Assembly (NCBI RefSeq): GCF_000715075.1
Contig: NC_134088.1
Coordinates: forward strand, 1,488,001 to 1,552,000
Reading direction: 5' to 3'
DNA length: 64,000 bases
DNA from: Nicotiana tabacum
Lineage: Eukaryota; Streptophyta; Magnoliopsida; Solanales; Solanaceae
A program made the translations under genes and the position numbers. Under the pieces are notes generated by a model. That model had not been told where the DNA came from and did not search any database. It was given only the letters and a program-made list of their open reading frames with translations. Positions 47,719-58,494 of this stretch are shown here, one piece after another. How positions within the stretch are numbered: position 1 is the stretch's first letter; each line of letters begins with the position of its first letter.

Positions 47719-48331
47719 TTTGTGCTTTGGTTTTTGGAAGAAAGAAGAAAGGTAGATTGAATTTTGGAAGAGGAGAGAAGATGGAGAGAAATTTAGACGG
47801 TTTGAGAATAACGAAGAAAAGGCAGAGATGATGATGCTCGATTTAAAGTGAGTAGATAATTAACTGGTAATGGCAGGCTTCATCAATCTTTTAGAAGTCT
47901 AATCGAACTAAAATTTCAGTTTGAATAGACGGTGGAGTCTTCCCTAGGATCTAGGTGATTTAATTTGGTTAGGACTCTTTTGAACTGAACTGGTTCAAAC
48001 TTATTGGATAGGTTTAAGAGAAATTTAGACTTAGGTAAGACTCTGCTCAGGATTCAAATATCATTATTTCAAACTATGTAGAGGGTAGAAAACACACCTT
48101 GTTATCCTGATGAACCACGTTCTTCGCTGATAAGTCTCTTGTGTAAGTCTAAATTTTCCAAAATAGAAAAAATAACATTAGAGATTCATGAATCATTTTA
48201 ACACATGGCACAAGAGTATACTTTTGAAAGTATGAGACTGAGCAAAAATTATTCTAATTATATACACATTTTACAGATTTTCTAACCATTTTCTTTTTAT
48301 TTTTTTTTCGTTTAACATTGAACTTGTCCTT
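47719..48331 (-). other. Spacer between RNase H and the env-like ORF, no gene
   Basis: AT-rich and non-coding. On the minus strand it would be the 5' leader of the env-like ORF. Confidence 0.5.
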
Positions 48332-48736
48332 TTAGGTGATCTTAATCATCACTAGTTCCAACCTGTTCCTCTCAAAGTGAACTCTACTTAAGGCTTTTGT
48401 GAAGATGTCAGCAATTTGCTTATCAGTAGCACAAAACTCCACAATGATCAAGTCTTTCTCATAGTTGTCCCTCAAAAAATGGTGTCTAACATCTATGTGC
48501 TTAGTTATCTTATGATGAACCGAGTTCGTTGTCATACTAATGGCATTAGTGCAATCACAAAAAATAGGGATGCAACCAACATCAATTCCAAAGTCCAATA
48601 ATTGTTGTTTGACCTACAGCAATTGACAACAACATGAAGTAGCAGCAACATACTCAGTTTCAGCAGTAGATAATGTCACTGAATTTTACTTTTTGGTAGC
48701 CCATCATACTCGTCGGTTACGAGTATTACGTACATA
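48332..48736 (-). pseudogene. Copia RNase H, C-terminal half
   Basis: Read through with stops from 48736 to the stop at 48332. Contains LSTAETEYVAATSCC, then LDFGIDVGCIPIFCD, HHKITKHIDVRHHFLRD and KQIADIFTKALSR, the standard end of copia Pol. The catalytic Glu (AETEY) and final Asp (IADIFTKAL) are present. The first 40 bp next to the transposon look altered. Joins to 52334 across the hAT insertion. Confidence 0.88.
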
Positions 48737-49408
48737 TAATGCTGCTCGGTGGGCCGGGCCTGAACCGGACCGGACCGGGCCCGCGGTCCTAACGGGCCTG
48801 GTGGGCCTGGTGGGCCGGTCCTGGGTGGGCCGGTCTTGGTGGGCCTCTGAGCCCGTCACGGGCTGGTCTCCATGGTTGAGCCCACGAGCCCGGGACCGTT
48901 TGGCCCGGGACCGGCAGGCGGGCCTGGGCCGGTCCTGGCGGGCCTGGCGGGCCTGGCGGGCCCAACGGCTATTTTTCAAAAAAAAAAAAAAAAAAAAAAA
49001 AATCAAACGGCCATATTTAAAATCTAGCCGTTTGGGCTGAAAATATGACCGTTTTTTAAGTTAAAAAAATGGCCATTTGGCCCCCAAACTTTATTTTAAC
49101 CCCAAACTTTATATAATTACACTTTTCCCCATTTCTCAACTATAAATACCCCCTCATTCTTTCATTTTTATTCACCAATTCATCAATATCTCTCAATATC
49201 TCTCAATCTCTCTCAATCTCTCTACTACAATTACTTAATTTATTGTTGAAATTTCGTGAAAAATTGTGAACTTGTTGAATTGAAGTTTTCAAGTGTTCAA
49301 CGATTTTCAATTTTCAAGAAGTTGTTCGGCAATCCGGTAAACTCGTTTCAACTCTTACGTTTTTATAATATATTTTTGTGTGGTTTAGTTTGCATAATTA
49401 TAATTAAT

Positions 49409-50310
49409 ATGGCATTTACTTTGAAAAAAATGTTTGGTAAAGGAAAAGATAAAACCGGTGAAAGTAGTGGCCAACCAACTACCCTTCCCCCGGCTCCCCG
49501 ACCTAGAAAAGATAAGCAAGTTGAAAGTAGTCGCCAATTTATGGTCTTGCTGCAATGCTAAATCCTACAATGAAATTGGGAGGTCCTCATTTTTGGTATT
49601 CAAATATTTATAAGGCTTTAGATCTTTCAAATGAGGAAATTGCGACACTTGCAGATGCAAAAGCTTCAATTAAGATTAACGCTCAAACAGTTTATAATGC
49701 TTATCAACTTGCCTTAGAGCATGCTAGGCCAACTATTCCAACCCCTACTTCGTCTAGCTCACAATCCTCTAAAAGAGTTGCGGGCTTAAAAGCTCTTAAA
49801 TCTTGGACGGAGTTCAGGGGGTCTCAAGGTGAAAATTATGATGAAACTTCACATCTAAATGAGCTTCAAGTTTATTTGTCTCAGGGACTTGAAAAGGAGA
49901 ATCCAGACGGCTCTTTTGATCTTTTGGAATGGTGGAAGGCAAGGGAAAAACATTTTCCTGTTCTTGCAAGGATGGCTCGGGATATTTTATCAATTCAAGC
50001 TTCAACTGTTGCATCAGAGAGCGCTTTCAGTCAAGCAAGACTGCAAATAGGTGATCATAGAGCGTCTATGAGGGATAGCTTGGAAAAATCAGTATTGTTT
50101 AGAGATTGGATCCGCTCGGAAAGAAGAAACTTTGGAATTGCAGAAGCACAACCGGCGATAGATGAAGCTTATGAAGAAATGATAGCGGAACTTACGGAGG
50201 ATTCGGCTTCGCCCGGAAGTGGTGATGAACAAGCTTCTTTTCCACCACCACCAACGCAACCTCCTCCGAACCTTGAAGGATTTATGAGATTTGTTAGAGA
50301 TAATACATAG
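49409..50310 (+). pseudogene. hAT transposase, N-terminal start plus C-terminal dimerisation domain, core deleted
   Basis: The ATG at 49409 starts MAFTLKKMFGKGKDKTGES, a Lys-rich N-terminus. After about 45 codons (Gln-Phe near 49540) the sequence passes directly to LNPTMKLGGPHFWYSNIY, which belongs near the end of the catalytic domain. The BED zinc finger and most of the RNase H-like core are missing, and the frame shifts at the join (first frame ends at 49561, second runs 49555-50310). The C-terminus is intact: LLEWWKAREKHFPVLARMA and STVASESAFSQA are the hAT dimerisation motif. The protein could not cut DNA but the dimerisation part may still be intact. Stop at 50308. Confidence 0.88.
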
Positions 50311-50509
50311 AATAATATGTAACTTGTATTTTGGCACATCTTCCTTAGTTTTTTCCTTCTAATGGTGGTATTAGTACCTTGTTGTGCTCATTCCATTGGG
50401 GGAAGGATGACTAAGAAAGATATGTCATTTTTTGGTAATAAAATTTATTGCTTCTACCCATGAGCTTCTTTTCGCAATATTTCTTTGTCTATACTTAGAA
50501 TTATTTATA

Positions 50510-51965
50510 TGCTACAATATATACATAATATACAATATATATACTACAAGAAAATATATTTATAAGATACAATATATACATAAGATACAATATATATACT
50601 ACAAGAAAATATATAAGAGAATATATATACATAAGATACAATATAATATACTACAAGAAAATATATTATGCTACAATATATACATAATATACAATATATA
50701 TACTACAAGAAAATATATAAGAGAATATATATACATAAGATACAATATAATATACTACAAGAAAATATATTATGCTACAATATATACATAATATACAATA
50801 TATATACTACAAGAAAATATATTTATAAGCTACAATATATACATAAGATACAATATATATACTACAAGAAAATATATAAGAGAATATATATACATAAGAT
50901 ACAATATAATATACTACAAGCAAATATATAAGAGAATATATATACATAAGATACAATATAATATACTACAAGCAAATATATTATGCTACAATATATACAT
51001 AATATACAATATATATACTACAAGAAAATATATTTATAAGCTACAATATATACATAATATACAATATATATACTACAAGAAAATATATAAGAGAATATAT
51101 ATACATAAGATACAATATAATATACTACAAGAAAATATATTATGCTACAATATATACATAAGATACAATATATATACTACAAGAAAATATATTATGCGAA
51201 TATATATACATAAGATACAATATATATACTACAAGAAAATATATAAGAGAATATATATACATAAGATACAATATAATATACTACAAGAAAATATATTATG
51301 CTACAATATATACATAATATACAATATATATACTACAAGAAAATATATTTATAAGCTACAATATATACATAAGATACAATATATATACTAAAAGAAAATA
51401 TATAAGAGAATATATATACATAAGATACAATATAATATACTACAAGCAAATATATAAGAGAATATATATACATAAGATACAATATAATATACTACAAGCA
51501 AATATATTATGCTACAATATATACATAATATACAATATATATACTACAAGAAAATATATTTATAAGCTACAATATATACATAATATACAATATATATACT
51601 ACAAGAAAATATATAAGAGAATATATATACATAAGATACAATATAATATACTACAAGAAAATATATTATGCTACAATATATACATAAGATACAATATATA
51701 TACTACAAGAAAATATATTATGCGAATATATATACATAAGATACAATATATATACTACAAGAAAATATATAAGAGAATATATATACATAAGATACAATAT
51801 AATATACTACAAGAAAATATATTATGCTACAATATATACATAATATACAATATATATACTACAAGAAAATATATTTATAAGCTACAATATATACATAAGA
51901 TACAATATATATACTAAAAGAAAATATATAAGAGAATATATATACATAAGATACAATATAATATC
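50510..51965. repeat. AT-rich tandem array with 526-bp higher-order repeat
   Basis: Built of short words (CTACAATATATACATAATA, TACTACAAGAAAATATAT, AAGAGAATATATATACATAA). On top of these a long unit repeats: 51194-51391 and 51720-51917 translate identically and lie 526 bp apart, and the segment at 50878 recurs at 51404. So there are at least two full 526-bp copies and a partial one. Lies between the transposase stop and the right end of the hAT element. All open frames are artefacts. Confidence 0.92.
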
Positions 51966-52333
51966 AAGAAGTGATATTTATGCATGACAATTTAGTGTTT
52001 TACTATTGTTCTGTTATTTTCTTTTTCGTCAAGCACTTTAATAATTAGATATACATATATACTACATATTAATATAGCCATGATACTACAAGAAATTGTC
52101 TTTAAAAAAAAAAAAAAAAACCCGCTAGGCCCGCGAAGCCCACGAGCCCGGCCCGTTAAGCACAGGACCATGTGGGCTTAGGCCCGTCACGGGCCGGTTC
52201 CACCCATTAGGCCCACGAAGACCGGGACCGCCAGGCCCGGGACCGCCAGAGCCCGGGACCACGAAGCCCGGGACCGCGAGGCCCGGCCCGTTAGGCCCAC
52301 TAAGGCCCGGGCCCGGGACAAAATACAGCATTA

Positions 52334-53503
52334 GTGCCATACATGAGTTGATCTTCCTGTCCACAAGGAAACCTGCATAATCAGCATCAGCATATCCCAT
52401 TAGGTTAAAATTACTACCTTTTTGATACTAAAGGCAAATGTCAGTTGTGCCTTTCAAGTATCTCAATATTCTCTTGACATCAGTCAAGTGAGACGCCTTT
52501 GGATTCACCTGAAATCGACCACAAAGACCTAACACTGAAAATAATGTCAGGTCTGCTAGTAGTAAGATGCAAAAGAGAACCAATCATTCCCTTATACAAC
52601 TTTTGATCAACAGATGAACCAGGTTCATCTATATCTAATTTTGTGGCTGTTACTATATGAGTATCAATTTTTTTTATTCTTCCATTTAAAACTTTTAAGC
52701 AACTCTTTCATATATTTTTGTTGATGGATCATAGTTCCATTTGAATTTTGTTTAATTTGTAAGCCTAAAAAGAAATTAAGATCACCCATCACACTCATTT
52801 CAAATTGACTCCCCATTAATTTAGCAAATTTCTTACTTAATTTACCAGTAGTTGCTCCAAAGATTATGTCATCAACATATATCTGTACTACTAGAAGGTC
52901 TTTATCTTTTTCGTTCAAGAATAATGTGTTATCGATTTTACCTCTCTTATAGCCATGCTCAAGCAAAAATTTTGATAATCTTTCATACCATGCTCTAGGA
53001 GCCTGCTTGAGCCCATAGACTGTTTTATCAAGTTTGTACACATAATTCGGACACTCCTTGATTTCCAACCCTAAATGTTGCTTGACAAACACTTCTTCTT
53101 TTAAATAGCCATTAAGGAAGGCACTCTTGACGTCCATCTGGGGAAGAGTAAATTTCATGTAAGCAGCAAAGGCTATGAGGAGTCTTATTGCTTCCAACCT
53201 TGCAACTGGAGTAAAAGTTTCATCATATTCTATGCCCTCCTCTTGGCTATATCCTTGAACCACTAATGTTGCCTTGTTACTTGTAGCAGTTCCATCTTCA
53301 TCAAGTTTGTTTTTGAAGACCCATTTTGTGCCAATTACTGATCTGTCCTTGAGTATTGGAACCAGATGCCAAACTTGACTCTTTTCAAACTGGTTGCGTT
53401 CATCCTGCATTGCATTTACCCAGTCTGCATCTTTTAAGGTTTCACAACCAACTGGTTTCCTCTTAATGTTCTCCAATATTTTGTTGCTGAGGAACAGGCT
53501 CAT
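52334..53503 (-). pseudogene. Copia reverse transcriptase and N-terminal RNase H
   Basis: RT is open at 52664-53503: WHLVPILKDRSVIGTKWVFK, the QMDVKSAFLNGYLKEEVF motif, VYGLKQAPRAWY and the active site VVQIYVDDIIFGAT, all standard for copia, both catalytic Asp kept. A frameshift and stops follow (52480-52663), where LRYLKGTTD is still readable. The RNase H start MGYADADYAGFLVDRK is open down to 52334, where the hAT transposon begins. The catalytic Asp of ADADYAG is present. Confidence 0.92.
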
Positions 53504-54475
53504 GGACAGGTTCTATTGAGGTATTAGATTCAGTTCCTCTTTGTTCAGTTCCCCCTGGATAAAAGAACCTGTTCCTTCTTCTGGTGCAGCTTCAGCCTGG
53601 GCTGTGATTTCATTTAAACTTCTTACCAGCCCAATAGCTTCATCTTCATGTTCTTGTCTCTCAGAAAGAATGTTAGTTTCACCAAAAACCACATGTACAC
53701 TTTCTTCTACACACATAGTTCTTTTGTTGTATACTTTATAACCTTTACTATGTGAAGAATATCCCATGAATACTCCCTCATCACTTCTAGGATCGAACTT
53801 ACCAAGGGAGTCTTTACCATTATTGTGCACAAAACTCTTGCATCCAAATGCCCTAAGATGGGGTATATTTGGTTTTCTCCCTTTAAGTAATTCATAGGGA
53901 GTCTTCTACAAGAGGTCTAGTCATGCACCTATTGATGATGTAGCATGCAGTATTTACAGCTTCTACCCAGAAACTATGGGATATTTTACTAGAAAGAAGC
54001 ATAATCCTAGCCATATCTTCAAGTGTCCTATTCTTTATTTTAACTACTCCATTTTGTTGTGGAGTCCTAGGAGCAGAAAAATTATGATCTATGCCATGTA
54101 GCATGCAAAGATTCAGCAAACTTAGCATTTTCAAATTCAGTTTCATGATCAAACCTAATTGATGCAAGTTGATTACCTAGTTGTTTATGAGTTTTTCTAA
54201 CAAAAGAAGTAAACATGTCAAATGCTTCATCTTTAGATGTTAAAAATAATGTCCAAGTAAACCTAGAGTAATCATCAACAAGCACCATCACATATCTCTT
54301 ACCACATCTGCTCAATGTTCTCATTAGTTCACAAAGATCCATATAGACCGGTTCCATCGTTCTAGTGGTGCTTACCACTTTCTTGCATTTAAAAGAGGAT
54401 CTTACCTGCTTCCCCTTTGCACAAGCCTCACAAACTTTGTCTTCCTTAAACTTGATGTTAGGCAGTCCTATCACC
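53504..54475 (-). pseudogene. Copia integrase, broken
   Basis: Pieces 54082-54474, 53892-54167 and 53513-53895 in shifting frames. CEACAKGKQVRSSFK ends the zinc-binding part. The catalytic core shows MDLCELMRT (Asp), RFDHETEFEN (second Asp, in the changed motif FDHETEF where F(R/D)SDxGxEF is usual) and APRTPQQNGVV followed by IKNRTLED, where Glu of the usual VERKNRTL is replaced by Ile/Lys. The C-terminal GYSSHSKGYKVYNKRT motif follows. Altered catalytic residues agree with a dead copy. Confidence 0.87.
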
Positions 54476-55134
54476 AGGTCCTTGGAGACTAATTTATTGA
54501 GTTAACTAAAACTTGCATGTCCAAGTCTCTTGTGCCACATGAGGGGATCATTATCTAACACACTTAAGCAAGTGAGTTCATTTTTTGAGAGTGTGGATAG
54601 ATCTACAATGTAAATATTGTTTACTCTTTTTTCCCTGCAAAACAATCTTGTCAGTGGTAAGATTTATCACAAAACATTTGGTAGAGGTGAATGCTACCAA
54701 GTAACCTCTGTCACACAGTTGTGATACACTGATTAGACTGTATTTCAAGCCATCTATCAAGTAGACATTCTCAATAGAGTGAGAGTCTATCTTACCACCT
54801 TTACAACCCCAATGATTTCACCTTTCTTTCCATTCCAAAGGAGACATTTCCTCATTTGAGGTCCTCAAGTGAAAGGAACTGGTTCTTGCTTCCTATTTTG
54901 TGCTTTGAGCAGCCACTATTTATGTATCATATTTGGCTGCTCCTCTTCACTTGGACATGCAAAAGAAATCAGGGATTAGTCTTAGGAACCCAATTTAGTT
55001 TGGGTCCCTTTCTATAGGCAAAAAGGTGAATTAGATTCTTTTTGGCCTATCCTGGTAGCCTATTTTTCCCTTGGACAAATATTTTATTCTTTTGACTAGC
55101 CTTTTCTTTTGCAGTACATTCACTTTTATTATAA
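54476..55134 (-). pseudogene. Copia protease and pre-integrase region, decayed
   Basis: 54578-54760 reads MIDGLKYSLISVSQLCDRGY, the link between protease and integrase. Upstream, through stops, SGCSKHKIGSKNQFLSLE is the protease active-site region (SGCS, with the preceding Asp replaced by Asn). Sequence is recognisable to about 55100 and breaks at 55134 at a new LTR. Gag is absent. Confidence 0.72.
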
Positions 55135-55824
55135 TGACACGACCGGTTGTTTTGAGCATTTACACTTCGCTCATCAATTCTCGGGCATGAGTAGCTCCGC
55201 ATGATGTATTATGACTTATGTAAATCATCGGTTTTGGTTTTAAGGTTAATCAAAATAGATATGGAAGAGTGATTCTCAGCTTGAAGCTTTAAATTTGAAA
55301 GGTTTGACCAAGTTTTGACTTTTTAGTATTCGATCTTGGATTTGGATTTTTATGATTCGGTTAGCTCCGTTAGATGATTTTGGACTAGGGAGCGCGTCCA
55401 GAATGTGATTTGGAGGCCCACGGTAGATTTAGGCTTGAATTGACGAAATTGGATATTTGGCGTTTCTCGATCGGCAGTGGAAATTTTGATATCGGGGTCG
55501 GGATGAAGTTATAGAAATTGGAGTAGGTCTGTAGTGTCATTCGTGACGTGTGTGCAAAATTTCAGGTCATTCGAACGAGGTTTGATAGGTTTCGGCATCA
55601 TTTGCGGAATTCGGAAGATTAGAAGTTCTTAGGCTTGAATCCGAGGGTGATTTGATGTTTTGATGTTGTTTGGAGTATTCCGAAGGTTTGAATAAGTTTG
55701 AATTGTGGTATGTGACTTGTTGGTATTTTTGGTTGAGGTCCCGAGGGCCTCGAGATGAATTCGAATGATTAGCGGAAGAGTTAGAAAATTGGTTTGAGCA
55801 GCTGAAGCTGCTGCTTCTGTTATA

Positions 55825-56076
55825 TCCGCACCTGCGGATTGGGAACCGCAGGTGCGAGGTCTGCAGAAGCGGAAATGGATCGCAGAAGCAAAGAAGGATC
55901 GTAGGAGTAGAAGTTGGACCGCATTTGCGAGCCCGCAGGTGCGAGGCTTGGGGCGTAGGTGCGAAAGCTGGAGATTTAAGTGAAATGCGCAGATGCGGCG
56001 TTTGGACCGCAGGTGCAGTCCCGCAAGTGCATGAATTTGGCCGCAGATGAGGAAGTGCTAGGTAGAATGTATAAAA
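55825..56076 (+). promoter_or_regulatory. LTR promoter: GC-rich CCGCAGGTGCG repeats and TATA box
   Basis: About nine words such as CCGCACCTGCGG, GACCGCATTTGCG, CCGCAGGTGCGAGG and GACCGCAGGTGCAG within 220 bp, then TATAAAA at 56070-56076 and a CCCCTTCGCG leader. The layout (GC-rich repeats directly 5' of TATA) matches that of the Tekay LTR and the LTR at 58.5 kb. Confidence 0.65.
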
Positions 56077-57259
56077 TGGCCCCTTCGCGAATTTTGGTCA
56101 TTCTTCACCATTTTTCATCCGGATTTGGAGCTTTTGGGAGCAATTTGAAGAGGGATTCAAGTGGGTTTTCACTGACGTGAGTAATTTAAGCCCTAATACT
56201 CATGATTTTGTTAGTTTTCTATGGTTTAATCATGTAATTATTGGTGATTAAGGGTGAAATGAGGGGTTAGGGCTTGGGATTTTTGGAAAGTTTTGATTGA
56301 GGATTTGAGAGGTCAAATGGAGTCGGATTTTGATGAATCTTGTATGTATGGACTTGTGAGTTGAAGGAGTTTCTAGTTTTATGATTTTTGTTGGATTCTA
56401 AGATGTGATCCCGGGGGCCGGGTTTGGGTGAATTTTGGGACTTTGGTTTGAATTGATAGTTTTTCGTTTGGAATTGAGTCCTTGGCCTATATTGATTGTG
56501 TTGCATTGCTTTTGGTTAGATTCAGGATGTTTGGGGGCCGATTCCAGAGGCAAAGGCGTAGCGGTGTAGGATTTGTCTTTGTTTGAGGTAAGCAATGCTT
56601 CCAAACTTAGTTCTGAGGGTTCGAAATCCCAAACTATGTGTTATATGACTAAATATTGAGGTGACGCAAATGCCAAGTGACAGGCGTGTGGGCGTGCACC
56701 GTGAGGATTGTGGCCTGATTCATTCCATGGCACCGCTTAGTAATTCTTTCTTGTTGATATCTGTGTTGTGATTATGTGATTAAGGAAATGAACTATAAAA
56801 CATGCTGATTATCGTGTTAGGGCTTCACGCCAATACTGTTGAGACCTGAGTGGTCGTTTCTTGCTGTCATCTCATTAGTTTCATTTATATTCTGTACTCT
56901 GTCTTGTTCATGCAACCATATCATGTCTCAGTCTCAGTTGTTATTATTTGGCACATCATATCATTGTTTCGGACTAGCTTCATGTCATTGTGAGCCTATG
57001 TGTTTGAGACTAGAGAGTGATGACTGAGTGAGGCCGATTTGGAGTGACAGTTATGGGATCGGGCTGCATGTCGTAGCAGTTATATATATATACACCTAGA
57101 GTTGGATTTCTCCTCAGGGATGGATAACCCTTGTTTCCTCGGTACTGGTTGACTTGCAGTCAGTGTTTTATATATTACGTGATGGATTTCCCTAGGCTGG
57201 AAGGCCATATGCATTACCGAGCGGTTGAGCATTTTAGAATGGAAGCATACAGTGCATTT

Positions 57260-57883
57260 TAGGGGTGTTTGTCGTTCGAAAGGTACGGTATTTAGACACT
57301 TCGGTTCGATATTTTCGGTATTCGATTTCTTAAAATGCAATACCAATACCGTACCTAATTAAATTCGGTATAGTTTGATTTTTCTCCTTTTGGTTTCAGT
57401 TTATTCGGTTTGAATATTAACTAGTGCATAGAGTCATAGAATGTAATATTCTGAATTAAAGTACTCAAAAATACAAAACTAAAAATATTTGTTGACAAAA
57501 GTTTTGTCCAAAACTAGCAAGTAGCAAATATCAACCTAGAGAGAGAAAACTATACATAAAAGAATCAATTTGATCATTAGAAACGTCTTATTACTTACTT
57601 AGAGTTAATTGATGAACTTAGAGAATAAAAGAAAGTAAAATTTTAGATTTTTATATTTATGTTATAATTAATAATATGTGTATTGTGTAATATAATATAT
57701 ATTTCGGTACGTTATCAGTATTTTGGTATTTCATTTTAAAATACCAAATACCATACCTAATACCAATATTTTTTAATACTTCAACCAAATACCATACCGA
57801 ATACAAAAATATCGAATACCAAATACCAAAATTTTCGATTTATGTATGGTAATTCGGTATTTATCAAATTATGCATAGCCCTA
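57260..57883. mobile_element. hAT-type MITE (624 bp)
   Basis: Ends TAGGGGTGTTTG and, at the other side, the complement of TAGGGCTATGC. Flanked by GTGCATTT (57252-57259) and GTACATTT (57884-57891), an 8-bp duplication with one mismatch. Subterminal regions are rich in CGGTATT/AATACCGAA words that can pair with each other; the interior is AT-rich with no frame. TAGGG-type ends are known for plant hAT elements. Non-autonomous. Confidence 0.88.
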
Positions 57884-58494
57884 GTACATTTTCATGCATT
57901 TTTGGCATTGGCATGTAGACTTTTGCTGAGCTTTATACTTCACATTGTTAGGACTGGTATTTACTTTACTGTTGAGTTGGATAATTGAATTTCCAACATG
58001 CCTACTTTTTTGTTCAATTTAATCATGTTATAATTGCTAAGGTTTAGTTCGTCACTGCCTATCAGTCCATAGTTTGGACTTGTTACTTACTGAGTTGGTG
58101 TACTCATGTTACCCCCTGCACCTTGTGTACATATCAAGGTATCTCAGGGCACGGTAGCGGCTGTTGACTACTCCAGTCGCGGATTATTACCGGAGATAGC
58201 GAGGTAGCTGCCTGGCGCTCGCAGTTACACCTTCCTCCTTCTTTATCTTCCTTCTAGTATACTTTGGCTAATTTCAGACTATTTTGGTCTTGTTATGTTT
58301 CGGAACAAGTGTAGTATTGCTCATGACTTAGTGACACCTGAGGTCGGGCTTTTATTTCCTCATTTTGGTTTTTGACTTTATATCTTTTATGGAAATTTCA
58401 GTTGAAAAAGTTTGTTATTTAAGTTTTAATGAAATGTTGAGCTATTTTGGAAATGTGTCGGCTGGTCTAGTTCCATGATAGACACCATCACGAC

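Larger units (their letters stand above)
48737..52333 (+). mobile_element. hAT (Ac-like) transposon, internally deleted, inside the copia RNase H
   Basis: Ends are TAATGCTG at 48737 and its complement CAGCATTA at 52333, followed on both sides by GC-rich subterminal arrays (GGGCCTGGTGGGCC-type at 48755-48965, CCCGGGACCGCGAGGCC-type at 52120-52315). 8-bp flanks CGTACATA and GTGCCATA match at only four positions, so the duplication is degraded. Inside: a TATA box (CTATAAATACC, 49140), an untranslated exon with a possible intron (GGTAAACTC at 49337), a shortened transposase, then an AT-rich tandem array (50510-51965). Removing it rejoins the two RNase H halves. Confidence 0.83.
44321..55134 (-). 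mobile_element. Ty1/copia SIRE/Maximus-type element, 5' part missing, split by a hAT transposon
   Basis: Minus-strand element from right to left: protease/pre-integrase region, integrase, RT, RNase H, a spacer (47719-48331), an env-like accessory ORF, polypurine tract, 3' LTR. The copia gene order (integrase before RT) and an extra ORF after pol mark the SIRE/Maximus clade. The hAT transposon 48737-52333 splits RNase H. The 5' end is cut at 55134 by a + strand LTR, so Gag and the 5' LTR are not in the window. All frames carry stops. Confidence 0.85.
55135..58494 (+). repeat. Gypsy LTR (Tekay/Del-like), cut at its 3' end
   Basis: Starts TGACACGACCGGTTG after copia sequence and reads as an LTR in + orientation: GC-rich repeats (55825-56050), TATA box (56070), an R/U5-like GAGGGATTC...GTGAGTAATTT segment, and long non-coding sequence to CACCATCACGAC at 58494, where another LTR starts. 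The usual last bases (GGGTCGTGACA) are missing, so the end was cut by the next insertion. Contains a hAT MITE at 57260-57883. No genes. Confidence 0.65.

Noticed and set aside
48693..49040. 115- and 100-codon frames rich in Gly/Pro/Arg/Trp
   Set aside because: Subterminal GC-rich repeats of the hAT transposon, open by lack of AT-rich stops.
50432..51917. Series of Ile/Tyr/Lys-rich frames up to 119 codons
   Set aside because: Produced by the AT-rich tandem array; no start context or domain.
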